In this document: in pieces, positions 39,201 to 54,200 of the stretch
Numbering within the stretch: the stretch's first letter is position 1
Layout: every line of letters starts with the position of its first letter
Source of the DNA: Elmis aenea
Lineage: Eukaryota > Arthropoda > Insecta > Coleoptera > Elmidae
Length of the DNA: 64,000 nt
Direction: 5' to 3'
Assembly (NCBI GenBank): GCA_947652605.1
Contig: OX393577.1
Location: 6,076,868 to 6,140,867 of the forward strand
Notes under the pieces: model-generated
What the model was told of the DNA's origin: nothing
Databases searched by the model: none
What the model saw: only the letters and a program-made list of their open reading frames with translations
Position numbers and translations under genes: made by a program

Positions 39201-42200
39201 TTGTTTGCAAAAACTTTTAAAGAACATTATAGACTTGTTCCAACAAGTTACGGACCATGCGATGTTCTGTCAGGATTCTGCGCAGTATTCATATCGCGTT
39301 CCATCAAAGTATTTGACAGTTCACCGGACGGTCAGTCATTCCTTCCAACAACTCTCAAATCAGTTCATGTACTGGTCTGCGAACGATCATAACAGTCCAT
39401 GAACGAAGGGACGAACTGTTGCTGGGATTTTACACGCATGCGCTGTTCATAACTGACGTGAGCTCTCCCCCCCTCCCAATTATTACAGTCTAAGAAAGCT
39501 ACTGACTATGAAAAGGTGTTTCGATACTAGTCTAGATATTCTACAAAATATGTTCTTTATAGGTAACAATGATTTTTAAGAAACTTATTTATCAATATAA
39601 ATAACTTTTAAATCTATGATTCGTGATTGTGTTTAACTTTAAGTCAAAGTAGCTTAAAACTTATTTAAAATCATTGATCTTAGCAAATAAGTTATCAAAA
39701 GATGTAACGTCAGGCGAATAGGGAGAATGAGATAGAGTTTAATTGGTTTATATACTTTATATCTGGTGCATGTTTTCTAGCGTTATATTATTAAAGAATG
39801 TCTTTCTATTCATGTTCATTCAGAACGCTTAGTAATGATCGCTAGGTATAATTTTTTAGGTTACTAGCAATACACTTTTGCACTTATTAAATTGGCGAGT
39901 ATAAAAAACCACTTCATGTAGCAGATTAGAAAAACATTTTGATTCGATTCCCAATTTGGTGTTAAAAATAAGGTTTCTTTATTTTTTTAAAATCACTTTA
40001 TCTTACCGTTTGGTTCTATGTTGATAAGTTTACCCTGATTACAAAATAACTAGAAAATAAAGTACATATTCTTTAAAAAAACTGTAAAAATAACTTATGG
40101 CTTTAACTTACACCAGCTTTTCATAACTTTTATTCTATACAAGAAGAATTTTGAAAGAGTAAGTCAAAAGTAACACATCCATGATATAATTGAGTTACGT
40201 AAAACATGTTTTGTGTACTGTAGCATAATTTTTTTTGAGTTTGAAACCCACGGTGTTCTGATTTCGGTTCCTCTAATTACAGTTTTTAAGGTTTCGTTTC
40301 TGATTGTTAAATGTGGTTTTCAGGGTTTTAGACTTCGGCGTCGGTTTGGTTTTTCCATGCAAACTGTAGGTTTATCGTTGTTATTGTCAATTTGCATGCT
40401 GAACAGTGATTTTTAAAGATTTATTCGGAGAAGATTATTACAATTTTATTTACCAACATTTTTGTGTGAAAAAAACTCAATTTTTTTTTAACACGCTCGT
40501 TAAAAAAATAGAAGTGCTTTTGGGCACCTCTTACATTTATATTATGAAAATATTGTCACACCATACATATATTAATGAGGTATAATGTATGTATGTACAT
40601 GCTCCTACGTACAGGATATTAGACTCACAAAAAAGGTTTGTCAATTTGGTTGTTACGTTGTAATTATCAAAATTATTTATATGTCAATGATCTTAATAAT
40701 GAGTACATATTATAAATTCTACTGTAGGGTAGTGGGTCGATATTTTAAGGTTTATAAGATTGTTTTATAACATGTTAGTGCTTCTATAATAGCATTTATG
40801 GTATAATTTTATGGTCTTATCTTCTTCGCTAAAAATAGTAATTGGGTATGTAATATAGCATAGATGTAACTGACCAAGAAGCTGTAAAAGTGTAGTTTAA
40901 TATATACAGTTAAATTTTATAGACCTTTTTATGATGTGGTTTGGTATTACTATTTTTTTTATTGCTTTGTGTTACTTCCGTTTTGGTGTTTTGTTGCATA
41001 GACTTAATGTGGCATATAAGGAATAGTGTAAAATATTTTTTTTAAATTGAAAACTTGATTTTTTTTTTATTCTAAAACTTAATATGTAATTCGAATTTGG
41101 CTGTGTTTTGTTTAAATATGAGTGAACGAATTGGCTTTGTGATTGCAACCGTGTTGTAAATAGAAATATTTATCAACAAAGATAACACTTATATAATAAA
41201 ATGCACATTCCTGTGGATAAAACTATTTGTACCTACGAAGTACAAAAATATAATTTCATCATAGACAAATCGCTGAAAAGTTATTTTGAAACCTTTTTAT
41301 AAATCTGCTTACAAAATTTTGCAAAAATAATCCAACCACGTTGGGCAATAAACTCATAAAGTATAGTCTATTTAATACCCAAAAATAATTTAAATATTTT
41401 TAGTCTTACTAAACTTTTAACATTCTTCACAAATGAGTGTTTTATTCCACCACGATGTGAAATGTACAAAAATGTGTTCTATTATGTTCGTCATATAATA
41501 CTCCAATTAATAATAAAGTTTATTTTTACACAATCTGCATATAAAACTAGATTTAATAGAAATCAATGTATTAATGAATTGTTGTATTTCAAATCGAATG
41601 TTGCCTCTAACAGGAGCGATTCTTATACCACTACTAAATCTAATCAATAAAGAGAGAACTGTAAGCGATATTTTTAATTTCGCATATGTTTTAAGACTCT
41701 TTTGCGAAGTATTTTTTATATATCTTTTATAAATACATTGATGTATATTCACTAGGTACGTATTAACTTTTGGATTTTTCCAAGATCTTTTTCAAATAAA
41801 AAACTTTTCAAGTAGTACCTAACAAACTTTAGGTTCAAAGTACAAAATATCATAACAAAATAATAATTAGTTATCCAAAGTTTAATTTAATCAGATTAAA
41901 TAAAATTTAGTATTTTTTATGAAATATATAATACGCGCCGAATTTTCGATTTTACATTCATATTGTGATAATTTGGCACTAACAGTTTCTCAATTTAAAG
42001 TAAGGCACATTACGACATTAAATCATCTTGGTCTTCATTTTCAACTCCTCATTGAAAATATTTAAAGGGCTACACTTTGTATTTGATTAAAACTTGGAGT
42101 ACCTACTTAAAATTAAGTTTGATACTTTAAGTTACCTACCTAATTTACAATATCAGACACATTATCACTTTAAAATGGCGTAGGTATAGGTATTTTACCC

Positions 42201-45200
42201 ATAAATTACAAGACTTCTTTTAATCTTGAAAGAGAAAAAAAAAACGACTCATAAAATTTTCTGATTGCATGATAATGCTTAATAATAAACACTTTGGAAC
42301 AAAGCAGACGTACATTAATTACTACCAGTAATTAACGTGACCTTGTTTCACTTTAAACACGTTGTCAAATATTCAATTGTTACTCGAAAAGCTACTACGC
42401 CTAATGATTTAACTTTATTGTATAAACATTATTTTAAAGATTGATTTTGATATTTTCATAATATGCATAGAACAATACTTTAAATATATAACCTGAAACC
42501 GTTTGCAATCTTTGCTATTAATTTCAATTCCAATTTACGTCGAAATCTAAACGAGGTTTAATAATTCAAGGAAATTGTTGTACAATACTTGCAATTTTTT
42601 TGCAATTATTTGTCACACTTAAATGCTAGGAACTATTGAAAGTACACCGCAAATATCTGTACGCTTTCAATTTGGATTAGCACGTTTTGTAAAATTTTAT
42701 GGTACATTACGTGAATATCTCAACATTAGCAGTCCATATTTTAGCCACAACCATGGTAAAAATAAAATAATTAATTGCAGATGACATGACAAATTTATTT
42801 GTGAATATCAGCATAAGAGCATTAAAATTTATTTAAGGGCACACTCGATTTTGGAGATGTAAGCTAAATTTGCATTTTTTTAATGACAACTATAGTTGGC
42901 TATGTGTTCATAAAAAGCTTTTAATAAAGTATAGTCTGATTTCTGGTATAGCTGCTTTTATGTTGGTTTTCAGATCATCAACACTATGTGGCCTTTCTTA
43001 GTAAACTTTAGCTTTAATAGTTCCTCATAGAAAACAATCAAGAGGGGCTAGATCGGGAGACCTGAGAGGCCATTATTGTCCAAATCCAATGCAAATTTAT
43101 AGTATATAATAATAATTTGTTTTTTATTTTACAAATTTTTAGAAAAATAACAAAAATAGATGACTACAAATACATTTTGAAAATCAGAAAAAAATAGCTG
43201 TTTAATGAACTCATAGCCAACTATGGTTGTCATTAAAAAAAGCAAGTTTGGCTTATATCTCTAACATTGAGTTTGCCATGACTTTTAAGATATTTTTTGC
43301 GAACTCTACATAAAAATATCTACTTATAATAATAATACACATGTAGATTATTGTTACCCTATATAGTGTTTAAGATATTAAATAATATTTTCCGTGTCCC
43401 CTAAGAACTGAAAAACAGACCGAGACTCATAACAATAGTAAAGAGAAATTTTGAAATGGGTTCTTTTTACAAATGAGATCATTGGTTTTATCACTACACT
43501 TATTTTAGCAAGCGGTTTTTTATCTTTAAATCAGGTCCTATTAATTTTTAGGTGAAATACATCCCTTAACGTTGTTTAATGGTAAACTAATGGCATTTAT
43601 TGTTTGAGGCCTGTTGAACTGTCTAACAATTTTAAATGTCAGCAAAAAACAATTTCTAATTATTTACTTCACGATTGGTTGCACCAGCGACAACGCTAAT
43701 CTATATTTTAATTATAATTTCGTTTTTTTTTCAGTCATTTGTTACATAACACAAATATTTATAGTTCAGGTAAATTATCTTCTCGGCGCTTAAGCGAAAG
43801 TTCACAGTGATGTATCAATGTGAGGCAAAAAAAGTGAAAGATTCTTCGAGCTTCTGCTTTTTAAATGTCAATTTTGCAATTAATATCACTTGCTATGCTA
43901 GTAACATTAAAATAATATAGTAAATGTATGTGTCGCAAGATTTTTAAAATTATTTTGTTAGATTAATTGCTAGAAGCTTAAAAAATCTTTTTAATAGAAA
44001 TGACACAGCAAACGTCTGTTGATTAAACTTTAATAGCTGTCTTGTTAAAAATTATTTAAATTGTAATCGGAAGACCTGCTTCCTGTTCTATTTTATTATA
44101 CACGAAGCGATTGATTGCAAAATGACAGCATCATTTAATTTTTTTATAAATCAAATTAATAAAATGTTACAGTCCTTGAAAATAATGATATAACCATACT
44201 TTTTTTTTGTATTTCGTGATCTTATTAGCATAGTTCACTAAATATCAAGTAGATATGTCAAACAGTTGCCTTTCAATTTATTTACTATATTCAAAAATAC
44301 AAAAATTTTCGTAAAAAAATAAAATGACACGCAAAAACTCCACAAATTAATGTTTGTATATTGATATTGATATAATTTTGTAGATAACTAAAATATTGAC
44401 TTAACACTTTCTGTTATAAAATATAAAATCAAAGAAATCAATTTCATTTTATTCCTTGAATATAGTTCTTATTAAAAAACACTCACGAAGGTGTTTTTGC
44501 GACAAATTATGTCAATTTTCCCATATAATTTAAGACCATGGATCATAATCATTCGATATATAATTTACTATTAAATTAATAAAACAGTCATCTGTTACAG
44601 TCTAATGCCCGGTTTCTCCGACACATCTTAAGATCTAGCTGAATCTTAAGTTCGCCTTTACGTTATAATGTGTTGCACCAAGCAATTTTAAGAACATATT
44701 CGACTTGAGCTGCGCGCACATCTTAAGTCGCTGTTTACTAGAACTTGAGTTGGAGTACATAACTGTAACTTTATGCGTGACTAACAACTGATCGCAACAA
44801 CAGGATGTCACTTACAGGGAGCCGGTTTAACAGCTGTGATGTGAATGGCCAATGAAAATTTGCCATTCAAATCTGCCCCTAAAATGTGCCGACTTCTTGC
44901 AACGTTGCCAAACCGAATTCTAACTTAGCTGAGATGTCTAACAAATTCCGGAATATGTTTTCTGTGCAACGCATCGGTATCTTGAGTCGGCCTTAAATAT
45001 AAGGCGGTCTTAGATAAGTTCGATCTTAAGATGTGTCGGAGAAACCGGGCATAAATGACACAGTAGTAAATGCTATAATGTTAAGTCAAAGTAATAGTTA
45101 CAACCATTGCTTAACTTAACAAGAAAATCGATAACAAAACATTTGTTCCCATTGCAGACATATTTTTATACAGATTACCCCAACCAAGACAAATTTTAGA

Positions 45201-48200
45201 TAGCTCTGTTGTTAGTGAAAATTTAAATAAAAGTTTCAAGTAAAACTTGTGTGTGGCCACTTACCACATAACTTGTTTTCAACAAAACAGTGCTTTGTTT
45301 TTGTGCACCGATACGTAAGTTTGTTCCTTTAAATTGAACATCCTGTACATTATTTATTTCTTAGATTAAAAATATGTTGCAAGGAAGGAAGAAATATTGA
45401 TAAAATTCGATTTGTAGCCCCCCAAAGAAATATATAAATACAGGGTTTCTATTTAATAGAACAAAGTAAAGTATCGGTGCGCAGAAACAAAACACTCTTT
45501 GGTTTAAAATAATTTTAGATTATATGGTGAATGACCACCAACAATTTTTAATTAAAACTTTCCTTTAAATTTTAACTAGTAACAGATTAATTGAATAATT
45601 CGTCTTGGTTAGAACAATCTGTATAAACGTCGACACAAATATTTTCTTAAAATACAGGTTTTTACTTTTTTTTTTAAACTATACTGATTATCCTAACGTT
45701 CTAGTATCCTTTTGGGGTATTATTATATCTGAAACTCTCAACGAAAGTTCATTATTTATTCTACACGGTTTTTTTAAAATAGGGTATCAGCTAAATGCAT
45801 GATTGTTTTTATTTTCATACTCCATAAATATCCAACACGAATGAACACATTTAGAAAATAACTTTCAAAAGCAACTTGAAATGCAGCATATGGCAAACTA
45901 ATACACTTTAAGTAAACCAACATTTCCAGCCTATCAGTTCTTCACGCAGCAGCATTTTATGAAAATAAAAAACATATCAAAGGACTGACGAATGTTGCAA
46001 TTTTCACATATCTGAAGACATTTTTCCCATAATTAGAATCAAAACAATGTTGGTGTTAGTACGTCTACGGCGCAATTTCTCAATTGCGTTTTAAGCATGG
46101 ATACGTGATTCGGTGAGAAACATTATTTGAAGTAACCTACTTAACGCTGCAGTTGAGAAATAATTAGGTTCAATTAATAATCGTTATTTCGGACAGTGAA
46201 ATTCTTGTAACATACTGGGCCACAACTAGTAACGTTTTGCATAAAATCAACAACTCCTTTGTATAATTAGCTTGTTGAATATATTCTTGGAGGAATAACT
46301 AACTCCATTCATATCAAATTTGTTGAATTCTTTGAGAACACTTGGGAAATTTGTTACCATTTTAAGTATGTGAATGTGTTTGAAGGGGAACGTTTTGAAA
46401 CTACTTATTTAATACAAACAACTCCTTATTACTTATATTATATTGCCTCAAAAATTATTTCACTTAATTAGTATTCTAGTTAGATAAGAGCTTCTAAATG
46501 CATACATATGCAAAGAAACAATTTAAATTATTCCATTAAATATACATAACACGAAATATTGGATAAATCGGTCCTTTCATGTCAATTTAGAGATCTATTT
46601 TAAAATTTAGAGCTGTTTCAATAATGTTAATAAATAAACATAATGTAATAAATTTTGTAAGTCATAAATTACAGATGTAATCGTTTGGTATTTAATAAAA
46701 GTAATAGGTTAAATAAATCTACTGTTTCGCAGTTGTTTATTAGTAGGTAGTGAAATACAGTTAAACACTAAGATTGAATATATGTCACACTAATAAATAA
46801 ATTCAAGAAATCAAGAAAGTTAACTTTCGCGTTAAGATACTGAATGACAGTGCTTGCTTTGTGTAAATAAAATACTGTACTATTAACATTTATACAGGCT
46901 GCGCCAAATAGGTGGGACACTATAGGGATGTCGTAAACAGTAGGAGATGCAATGTCAGTTAAATTAGACAAAATTGTAGTATATTAGAAAGCTATTTAGC
47001 CATTGATTCATTTTTTTTTGTTAAAAACCATGGCACCCTGGATACAGACAAAAAACTGCAATAAGCATTTTTTTAAATCCAAAATATCTCCGTTGTAGTT
47101 CTTCATAAAAAAAAATGAAGACAATTTTACGAACTACTTATACAGGGTGTTTCGTAAAAATGCGGGGAGGTGATTCCTTATCAAAAATTAAGGGGTGTCT
47201 TCTATATAAAATGTTTCTTTAGACGTCTCCTTTCAGAGTTTTGCAATAAAAAAATTTGTTTTTTAAAGCTTAGTTTGTTTAGATTTTTTTTTATTCCTTA
47301 GTTTTTCTCGTAAAACCTACAGTTTTTGAGTAGAAAAACAAATATGTAAACACGCACCATTAAATATTCCAATATAAAATGATTCGTTTTGGTGGTTGCC
47401 ATGGTTTGTTTATGTTCATATTGGGTAGAACTGATGAGCGTTTTAGTGTTGTCGCCGCGTAAACGTCAAAATGAATTACACCCGTCAACTCTACCCAATA
47501 TGAAAATTTTTGTATTTTTTACGAAACCCTGTATAATGGGGACACTCATTTCTTTAAACATAGTTTATATTTTGAGATAAATGACAAAGTTACATTTTTT
47601 TAAAATAAAAACAGTAGTTGACTTGACAATAATTAAAATCGTATGTTTTTTCTTTTAAAAATATATTGTAGTGTGTCATGAAAATTAATGTTTTGTTTCC
47701 TATGAATATACCTACACACACGACGATTTAAGCTTTTTTATTTTATATTATGGTGCATTTTAAATACATAATTTTTTTAAAACTTTGTTTTAAACTTTAT
47801 TTACAATTTTGGCGTTTTTGTTTTTGCAATGGCATAGAAGGCGATTGCTTTGTTGATGTTGGTATAAATAATGCTTATTATCATCATCTATAATTTGTAT
47901 ATATAATTTAGCTCTGCGAGCCAAGTTGGCCCATGGCTTGTTTGATAACTTTCTTCCATCCTTCTCTATCGCTGGCCTTCCTTCTCCATCCAGTAATTTT
48001 TAACGTTTCTAAATCTCTCTCCACTTCCGTCCTCCATCTTACTTTGGGTCGTCCCCTTCTCTTCCTTCCCCCTATCGTGTTTATCATTACCATTTTCGGC
48101 ATTCTTGTACTCCCCATTCTTTCTGTATGTCCCAGCCACCTTAGCCTTTGTGCTTTTATAACCCCAATGATACTTGTTTCTTTGTATAGTTCTTTTAATT

Positions 48201-51200
48201 CATCGTTTGTTCTTCTTACCCACCCATCTCCAATTCTCTTTCCGCCAAATATTTTCCTTAGCACCTTCCTTTCCCACACTTCTAGTCTTGTTTGTTCTGT
48301 TTTGTTTAGCGTCCATGTTTCGCACGCGTACGTCACTATTGGTCTTATAGTAGTGTGGTATATTTTGATCTTTGCTTTTCTAGAAATATTTTTATTTCTC
48401 AGAACTCTGTTTAGTGCTCCCAAACAACGGTTTCCAGCCATTATTCTTGCCTGTATCTCATTGCCTATATTTGGGTTTCTTGAGAATACAGCCCCTAGGT
48501 ACGTGAACTTTTCCACCTCTTCAAACTTGTATTCTTTTCCACTTTCTGTTGTTACATTCAAGTAGTTTCCTCTTTTAAATTCACCGTCCTTCCATTCCAT
48601 ATACTTTGTCTTCTCCTCGTTTATATATAATCCCACCTTTCCCGCCTTTTCCTCCAGTGTTTTCGTTATAGTTCTCAACTCCTCTTTACTTCTAGTAATT
48701 AACACAAGATCATCCGCAAATGCTAAACATTGGTGCCTTCTTCTATATACCAGCCCACTTCTGTTAATCTGCTAAGAGATAAAAAAAGGAAATATAATGA
48801 AAAAGTGATACAAGAAATAGAAACCAATTTCAGGAATAACCAGGTTAGAAATTTGTACCAAGGAATTAAAAAAGAAAGGAGAGGATTCCAAACAAAAACG
48901 GTATTCCTTAAGGACGAAAACGGAGATATTATTGCAGGGGAGGAAGAAATACTAAAAAAATGGAAGGAACATTTTGACCAACTACTAAATGATAACAGCA
49001 GGAAGGCGAGGGAAAATGAGCAGATTAATAGAAATATGAAGGAGAGTCCTAGAGAAGTGCCAGCCCCAACTAAAAAACAAATCGAAGAAATAGTGGAACG
49101 GATAAAAAATAATAAGAGCCCAGGAACAGATAGAATAACTGTAGAATTGTTTAAGTATGGTAGCAAGGACTTGATCGAACAATTACAAAAACTGATGGAG
49201 GAAATCTGGAGGAAAGAAGAAATGCCAAAAGAATGGGGACAAGCAATAATATGCCCAGTGTATAAAAAAGGGGATGCAAGTGTTTGCCACAACTACAGAG
49301 GTATTTCCCTGTTAAACGTCGCATATAAAATTATAGCAACTTATATAAAAAATAAATTAGTAGAAGAAACAGAAAACGAAATAGGGGAGTACCAATGCGG
49401 CTTTAGGAAGGGAAGAAGCACCACGGATCACATTTTCACCCTAAGGGAGATTCAAGCAGAAAGCTATCAACACGAGAAACAGACATTTGTTTTGTTTGTC
49501 GACTTCAGACAAGCATACGATAACGTTCAAAGAGAAGCATTGTACAAAGCAGTAGAAGAAATGGGAGTAAGTGGTAAACGTATAAGAATGATAAAAGTAA
49601 CGTTAAGAGGAACAGAAAATCTGGTTAGAGTAGGCAGCAAAACATCAGAAGTTTTCGAGAGTAAGGAGGGGGTTAGACAAGGGGACCCAATGTCGGCGAA
49701 TCTGTTCAGCATTGTGCTGGAAAAAGCAATAAGGGAAACGAAGATAATTTGTATAGAGTCTAATTAAGCCTATTCCAAACAATGTGTTTTCCTAAAATAG
49801 ATTTTGTAGGCTTTATAAGAATATAACACTCTTAACTATCCAATTAAGATCTTAAAAAAAATTACGTAACTGAAATATTGGTTAAGGCGGTAATTTCTGT
49901 AAATAAATAAATCCTAAAAAAGATTTATTGCATTTCTTCAGTCTTGAAAAACAAATGCCACACACATCGAGCCGATGAGCAATTTTAGATATTTAATACT
50001 TAAAGAACTTGTAATCTACCTTTTAGATTAGGAAACCGCTCGATAAATTATGCCAAACAGACGCCCTGTATAAACATAACCGACCTTTTAAATGATAACC
50101 ATCAAAAATTCGCACTTAAATGTTTTAAGTAATGATAGAAATTACCAACATCTTTAAGTAAAGTATGGGAATCTAGTAGCTCTTGCTTTATTCAAGTAAA
50201 ATTGTATTTACGTTGGAGGTCATAGGCAGGTCGCTTGTCCACTATAACGGAACGACCATGATGACATAGAAAAAAAAAACAATTCTTAGGTATACGCCTG
50301 AGAATTCACTAACTTTGTTTTGTCAGTTTACACGTACGCATAACGCACGCAACAGTTATGTAATTAGAACAGTGTAATTAGCGTTTATAAAACACGTCTA
50401 TTGAATTATTTATCATACAATACCGATTTTATCTGCGACAAGAATTGAGATGAGAACTTTTATTAAAAGCGCCATTAAGTTTATTGTAGTAACGCCTGTG
50501 TGGTGGTAATAAGAAATGGAAAAATTCAGACAAATAGTGCAAATGTAATTAAATCTGATTGTTTCCTTCAAGATCTGATGAAAAACGTACCTAGTTAAAA
50601 ACACTTCTTCGACATTAATAAAATAACGACTTTACTAAAATTATCAGTAGTAATATAACAAGTGCATTGAAAATTATCGATAATTGTGTGTGGTTTAATC
50701 TATATAAAGTAACGGTACTGGTCGCCGAAATTCGTCAAAAAATTATCAAGACCAAAATATTTATGGTCATCTCTAATTCGGTTTTCTTGTGGTATCCTAT
50801 TTATAAGCCAGCTCACCTTGCATTTTGTTTAGCCATGTGTGGCGAAATTCGTTAGGTGACTACACTACCTAAACTGTTGTAAAATATGACCCGACTGTTT
50901 CGTCAAATACCCACTCACACATGATACGATCAGAACTAAACGCCTCTTTTAATTATGATTAATTGGAAAATTACTGAAGTACAAGGTAAAGGTTAATTTT
51001 AAAACAAATGTGTTTTGAATTTAAACAATAAGGTATTCAAAATATTTTAAACAAAGCAGTAACCTTGTAGATTTTTAAACTATTAAGTTTCAGATGTGCT
51101 ATTTTTATTGCGCTGACATTTACGGTTTTATAAACGCATAGTTGTATACATAGTTTAAATGTTTTATTTCTAAGGAGCAGTCATCATTAAATAATATCTA

Positions 51201-54200
51201 GATGTAGTTGATTTAACTACAAGTACTTTACATGCTCTAATAAATTCATTTATTTATTGACCTTGCATTCATTGTCATATGTCATATAGAAATACGACAA
51301 GAAATATCTAGGTTTGAACGTGCTTAATTTTTTATCTATTTTTTGTAGATTGAAGGTCGATGCACCCCATGCCATAAATGTGCAATCTAAGCAAATGAGC
51401 ATATATATATATAAATTACACAGCAAATCTTCCCAGAATTTACTGAATGTAGCACTTAGACCACTATGGCGGGCATCTAAATAGAGATTTAGTAGAACTA
51501 GTTCAAAATTAGTGTTGTGGTAATTTAATATGCCAAATTAAATGGTGGTTTTAAGCTTTTCACAGCACATTTATTAACGAAGAAATATAACGATAAACTT
51601 TTGATTGATCTATGGGCGCCATGTTAGATATTTTTTGGAATCAATAGCAGTTGTTTTTTCCTTTTTAATGAAAAATCATATGTGGCAAAAAGTTTAATAA
51701 ATTTAAGTATGCCAACAACAATTGCTTTATTAACGAGTTGACCATGAAAGTCAACAAAACAAAAGCTTCTTATCCGTCAACAGTAATACATCTTACATAT
51801 TAGAATACATTATAAAAATCGCTGTTTAATTAAAGTTTTTTTTTGTCGACAAGAATTTTTTACATTATTTTTTTTTCATAAAGTGAAAAAGAGAAAAACA
51901 CGTACTATCTATTTCGGCATATTCTAACATAGGATCCATAAGAAAATCCAAAGCTAACTGTTTTATCTTAGTGTAGCTAAGTATGCTATATAAAAATAGA
52001 GTTTAATAAAATAAGCTCCACAATGAATTTGAACAGATCGGTCTTTTAAAATGCACGGTTTTTAAAAGCTACACACAATATATACAATCTAAATATTTTT
52101 TATTAAGATATAAAAAACTGAACTGCAATATTTTGTGTCATAACTCACGAAATTTTAGTTTTGATTACATGAAAACTTAAACATTCTATTATAATCTAAA
52201 CAATACTGTAATATATTATAAAATATTCTATTTATGTTCATAGTGTGAAAAATCTTAATATTCAAATATGTATGCATATAAATAATGAAGGCATTCCCCA
52301 GAGAAAATTTATTGTGCATTCGGTTCAACCAAGTAAAAACATATCTCGGGCGGAAATTAAAAGAATGAAAAGTTTTCACTTAGTAAAAAAATCAAAGTTT
52401 ATAATTATATGGTTGTTTGGAAAGTGCATCATATTTTATAATAGTAAAAAAAAAAATTAATTGCAATGATTAATTGAATGTTTAGAATGGAATATAATAT
52501 TACCTACTTTAATGTGGTATAAGGTTTTCATAAAAGAATTTCACATTAAAATGTAAAATTGTACGTGGAGTCAGTAAAATTAACAAAATATAAAAATCTT
52601 TTGATATTTTGAAATTGATTTGAAATAAATATTTTAAAAATGTAGCTAGCGCAAAGTGTTATTAATCTATTGTTAATCTAATTTTCAAGCGAATTCTACT
52701 GCCTTTTTAAAGAACTTAAATGTAAAAAAAAATTGAAAGTGGTCAAAATTTTCATAAAAATGTAAATTTTACCAAAACGGTTGACTTGACCCATATAACC
52801 CAACACATTTTTAAAGTAATTTTTATGAGGTATTCAAAAATATAAAAATATTCAGGCCGTTCCATTTACAATTGAAAGTTTGTGTCCGTTTCCGGTTGAA
52901 CCGGAAGTCGTATTGCAACCTTAATATTTTCATCTAATCCAAAAATTCGATAAAGCCAAGATACAAATTTTCATTGCAGTATCTTTAATGATGTTTTAGA
53001 TATTTTTTTGTTTCCATACTTCTGCGCCTCACTGTATAAATGTAGCCCACTAGGTGTAATTTTAATATTAGCTAACATTTTAAAATGGTAAAGAAAAAAT
53101 ACTGTGTACAAATAAGGCTTGTCCTAAAAATATTATTTACCGTAAATTTTTGATCTAAATACATGTATGTTAATTGGGAAGGTTTGTTAGGTAAGGTGAA
53201 CGTCTCTATCATTTATAATCAAAATAAAATTAAACTGAATAAAATCAAAAGTCACAAGACAAGGCTTATCTGTAAAGACCAAAATAGCACTTGCAAATAA
53301 CATTCAGCAAAATATCACAACGCAATAAGAAAAAGACCAAGTATAATAAACCTATAAGTCAGACTTTAATAGTTGTCAATTACATTGCTTATAATTATCA
53401 ACCACTCAATCGGTTGATTTGATTAATAAAACCGGATTTTAAAGCCGGTAGTAACGAGCATACCCACTGATCTGGTATTACTTTTTAAGGCGATTCAAAA
53501 TGAGTTACAGTTACTTTCTTGTTACTTCGATACAGTCTATAATAGTGCAGTGATCTGTACTGATGACAGATTGGTCGCACGGAAGCTTTTAAGGAATTAG
53601 AGCACAAACTATTGTCGATTAGCTACTGAGCATTACCTGGCGATTGTCATTCCTTGTAAATTTTAGAAGCATCCGAACAACCGTTATCTTAAAACGCAAT
53701 CCGTGAGTTCAGCACGTTATTTTAAACGTGACTCAATTGTTTGTGCATTACCTTTGCATATGACCCATTTAGCATTATCTGAATCGGTTCTAGGTTAACA
53801 ATATACGGACGAATAACAGTAATTAATCAATTTTTTAGTTAGTAATGGGAGTTACTTATTGGGGCACGCATATAGCAATTAATCACATTAAAAGAAACTA
53901 TAAATATTGAACATGTAAACATGATTAAATACGGAAAATATTTATTAGAAAATTTTCTTCACCTGTCAAATTTGCGTTTTCAACCAATCACTAATCTTAA
54001 ATCTTCTAGAGACTACCAATAGGAGCATTATTACACAGTAATCATTTTACATCCCTCTGTCAGACGTTGATCCTCCTGTCCAATTTGCTTTTTCGACCGA
54101 TAACAAACTCTGATTTATAGAAAAGAACAATAAACATAATCATACACTGATAATATCCTTATCGCAATTACCAGATTTTCATGCGTTTATAGGTCGTTTT

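Larger units (their letters stand above)
47890..49755. repeat. 12-bp target-site duplication bounding the LINE
   Basis: ATAATTTGTATA occurs at 47890-47901 and again at 49744-49755, immediately outside the two LINE halves. A perfect direct repeat shows that both halves arrived in a single event and that little time has passed since. Confidence 0.88.

Noticed and set aside
47933..48565. 210-residue plus-strand open frame
   Set aside because: It is antisense to the LINE C-terminal half. The minus-strand reading has clear RT-family motifs; the plus reading is hydrophobic low-meaning sequence.
48723..49292. 189-residue minus-strand open frame
   Set aside because: Shadow of the plus-strand RT frame at 48769-49743, which contains real RT motifs.
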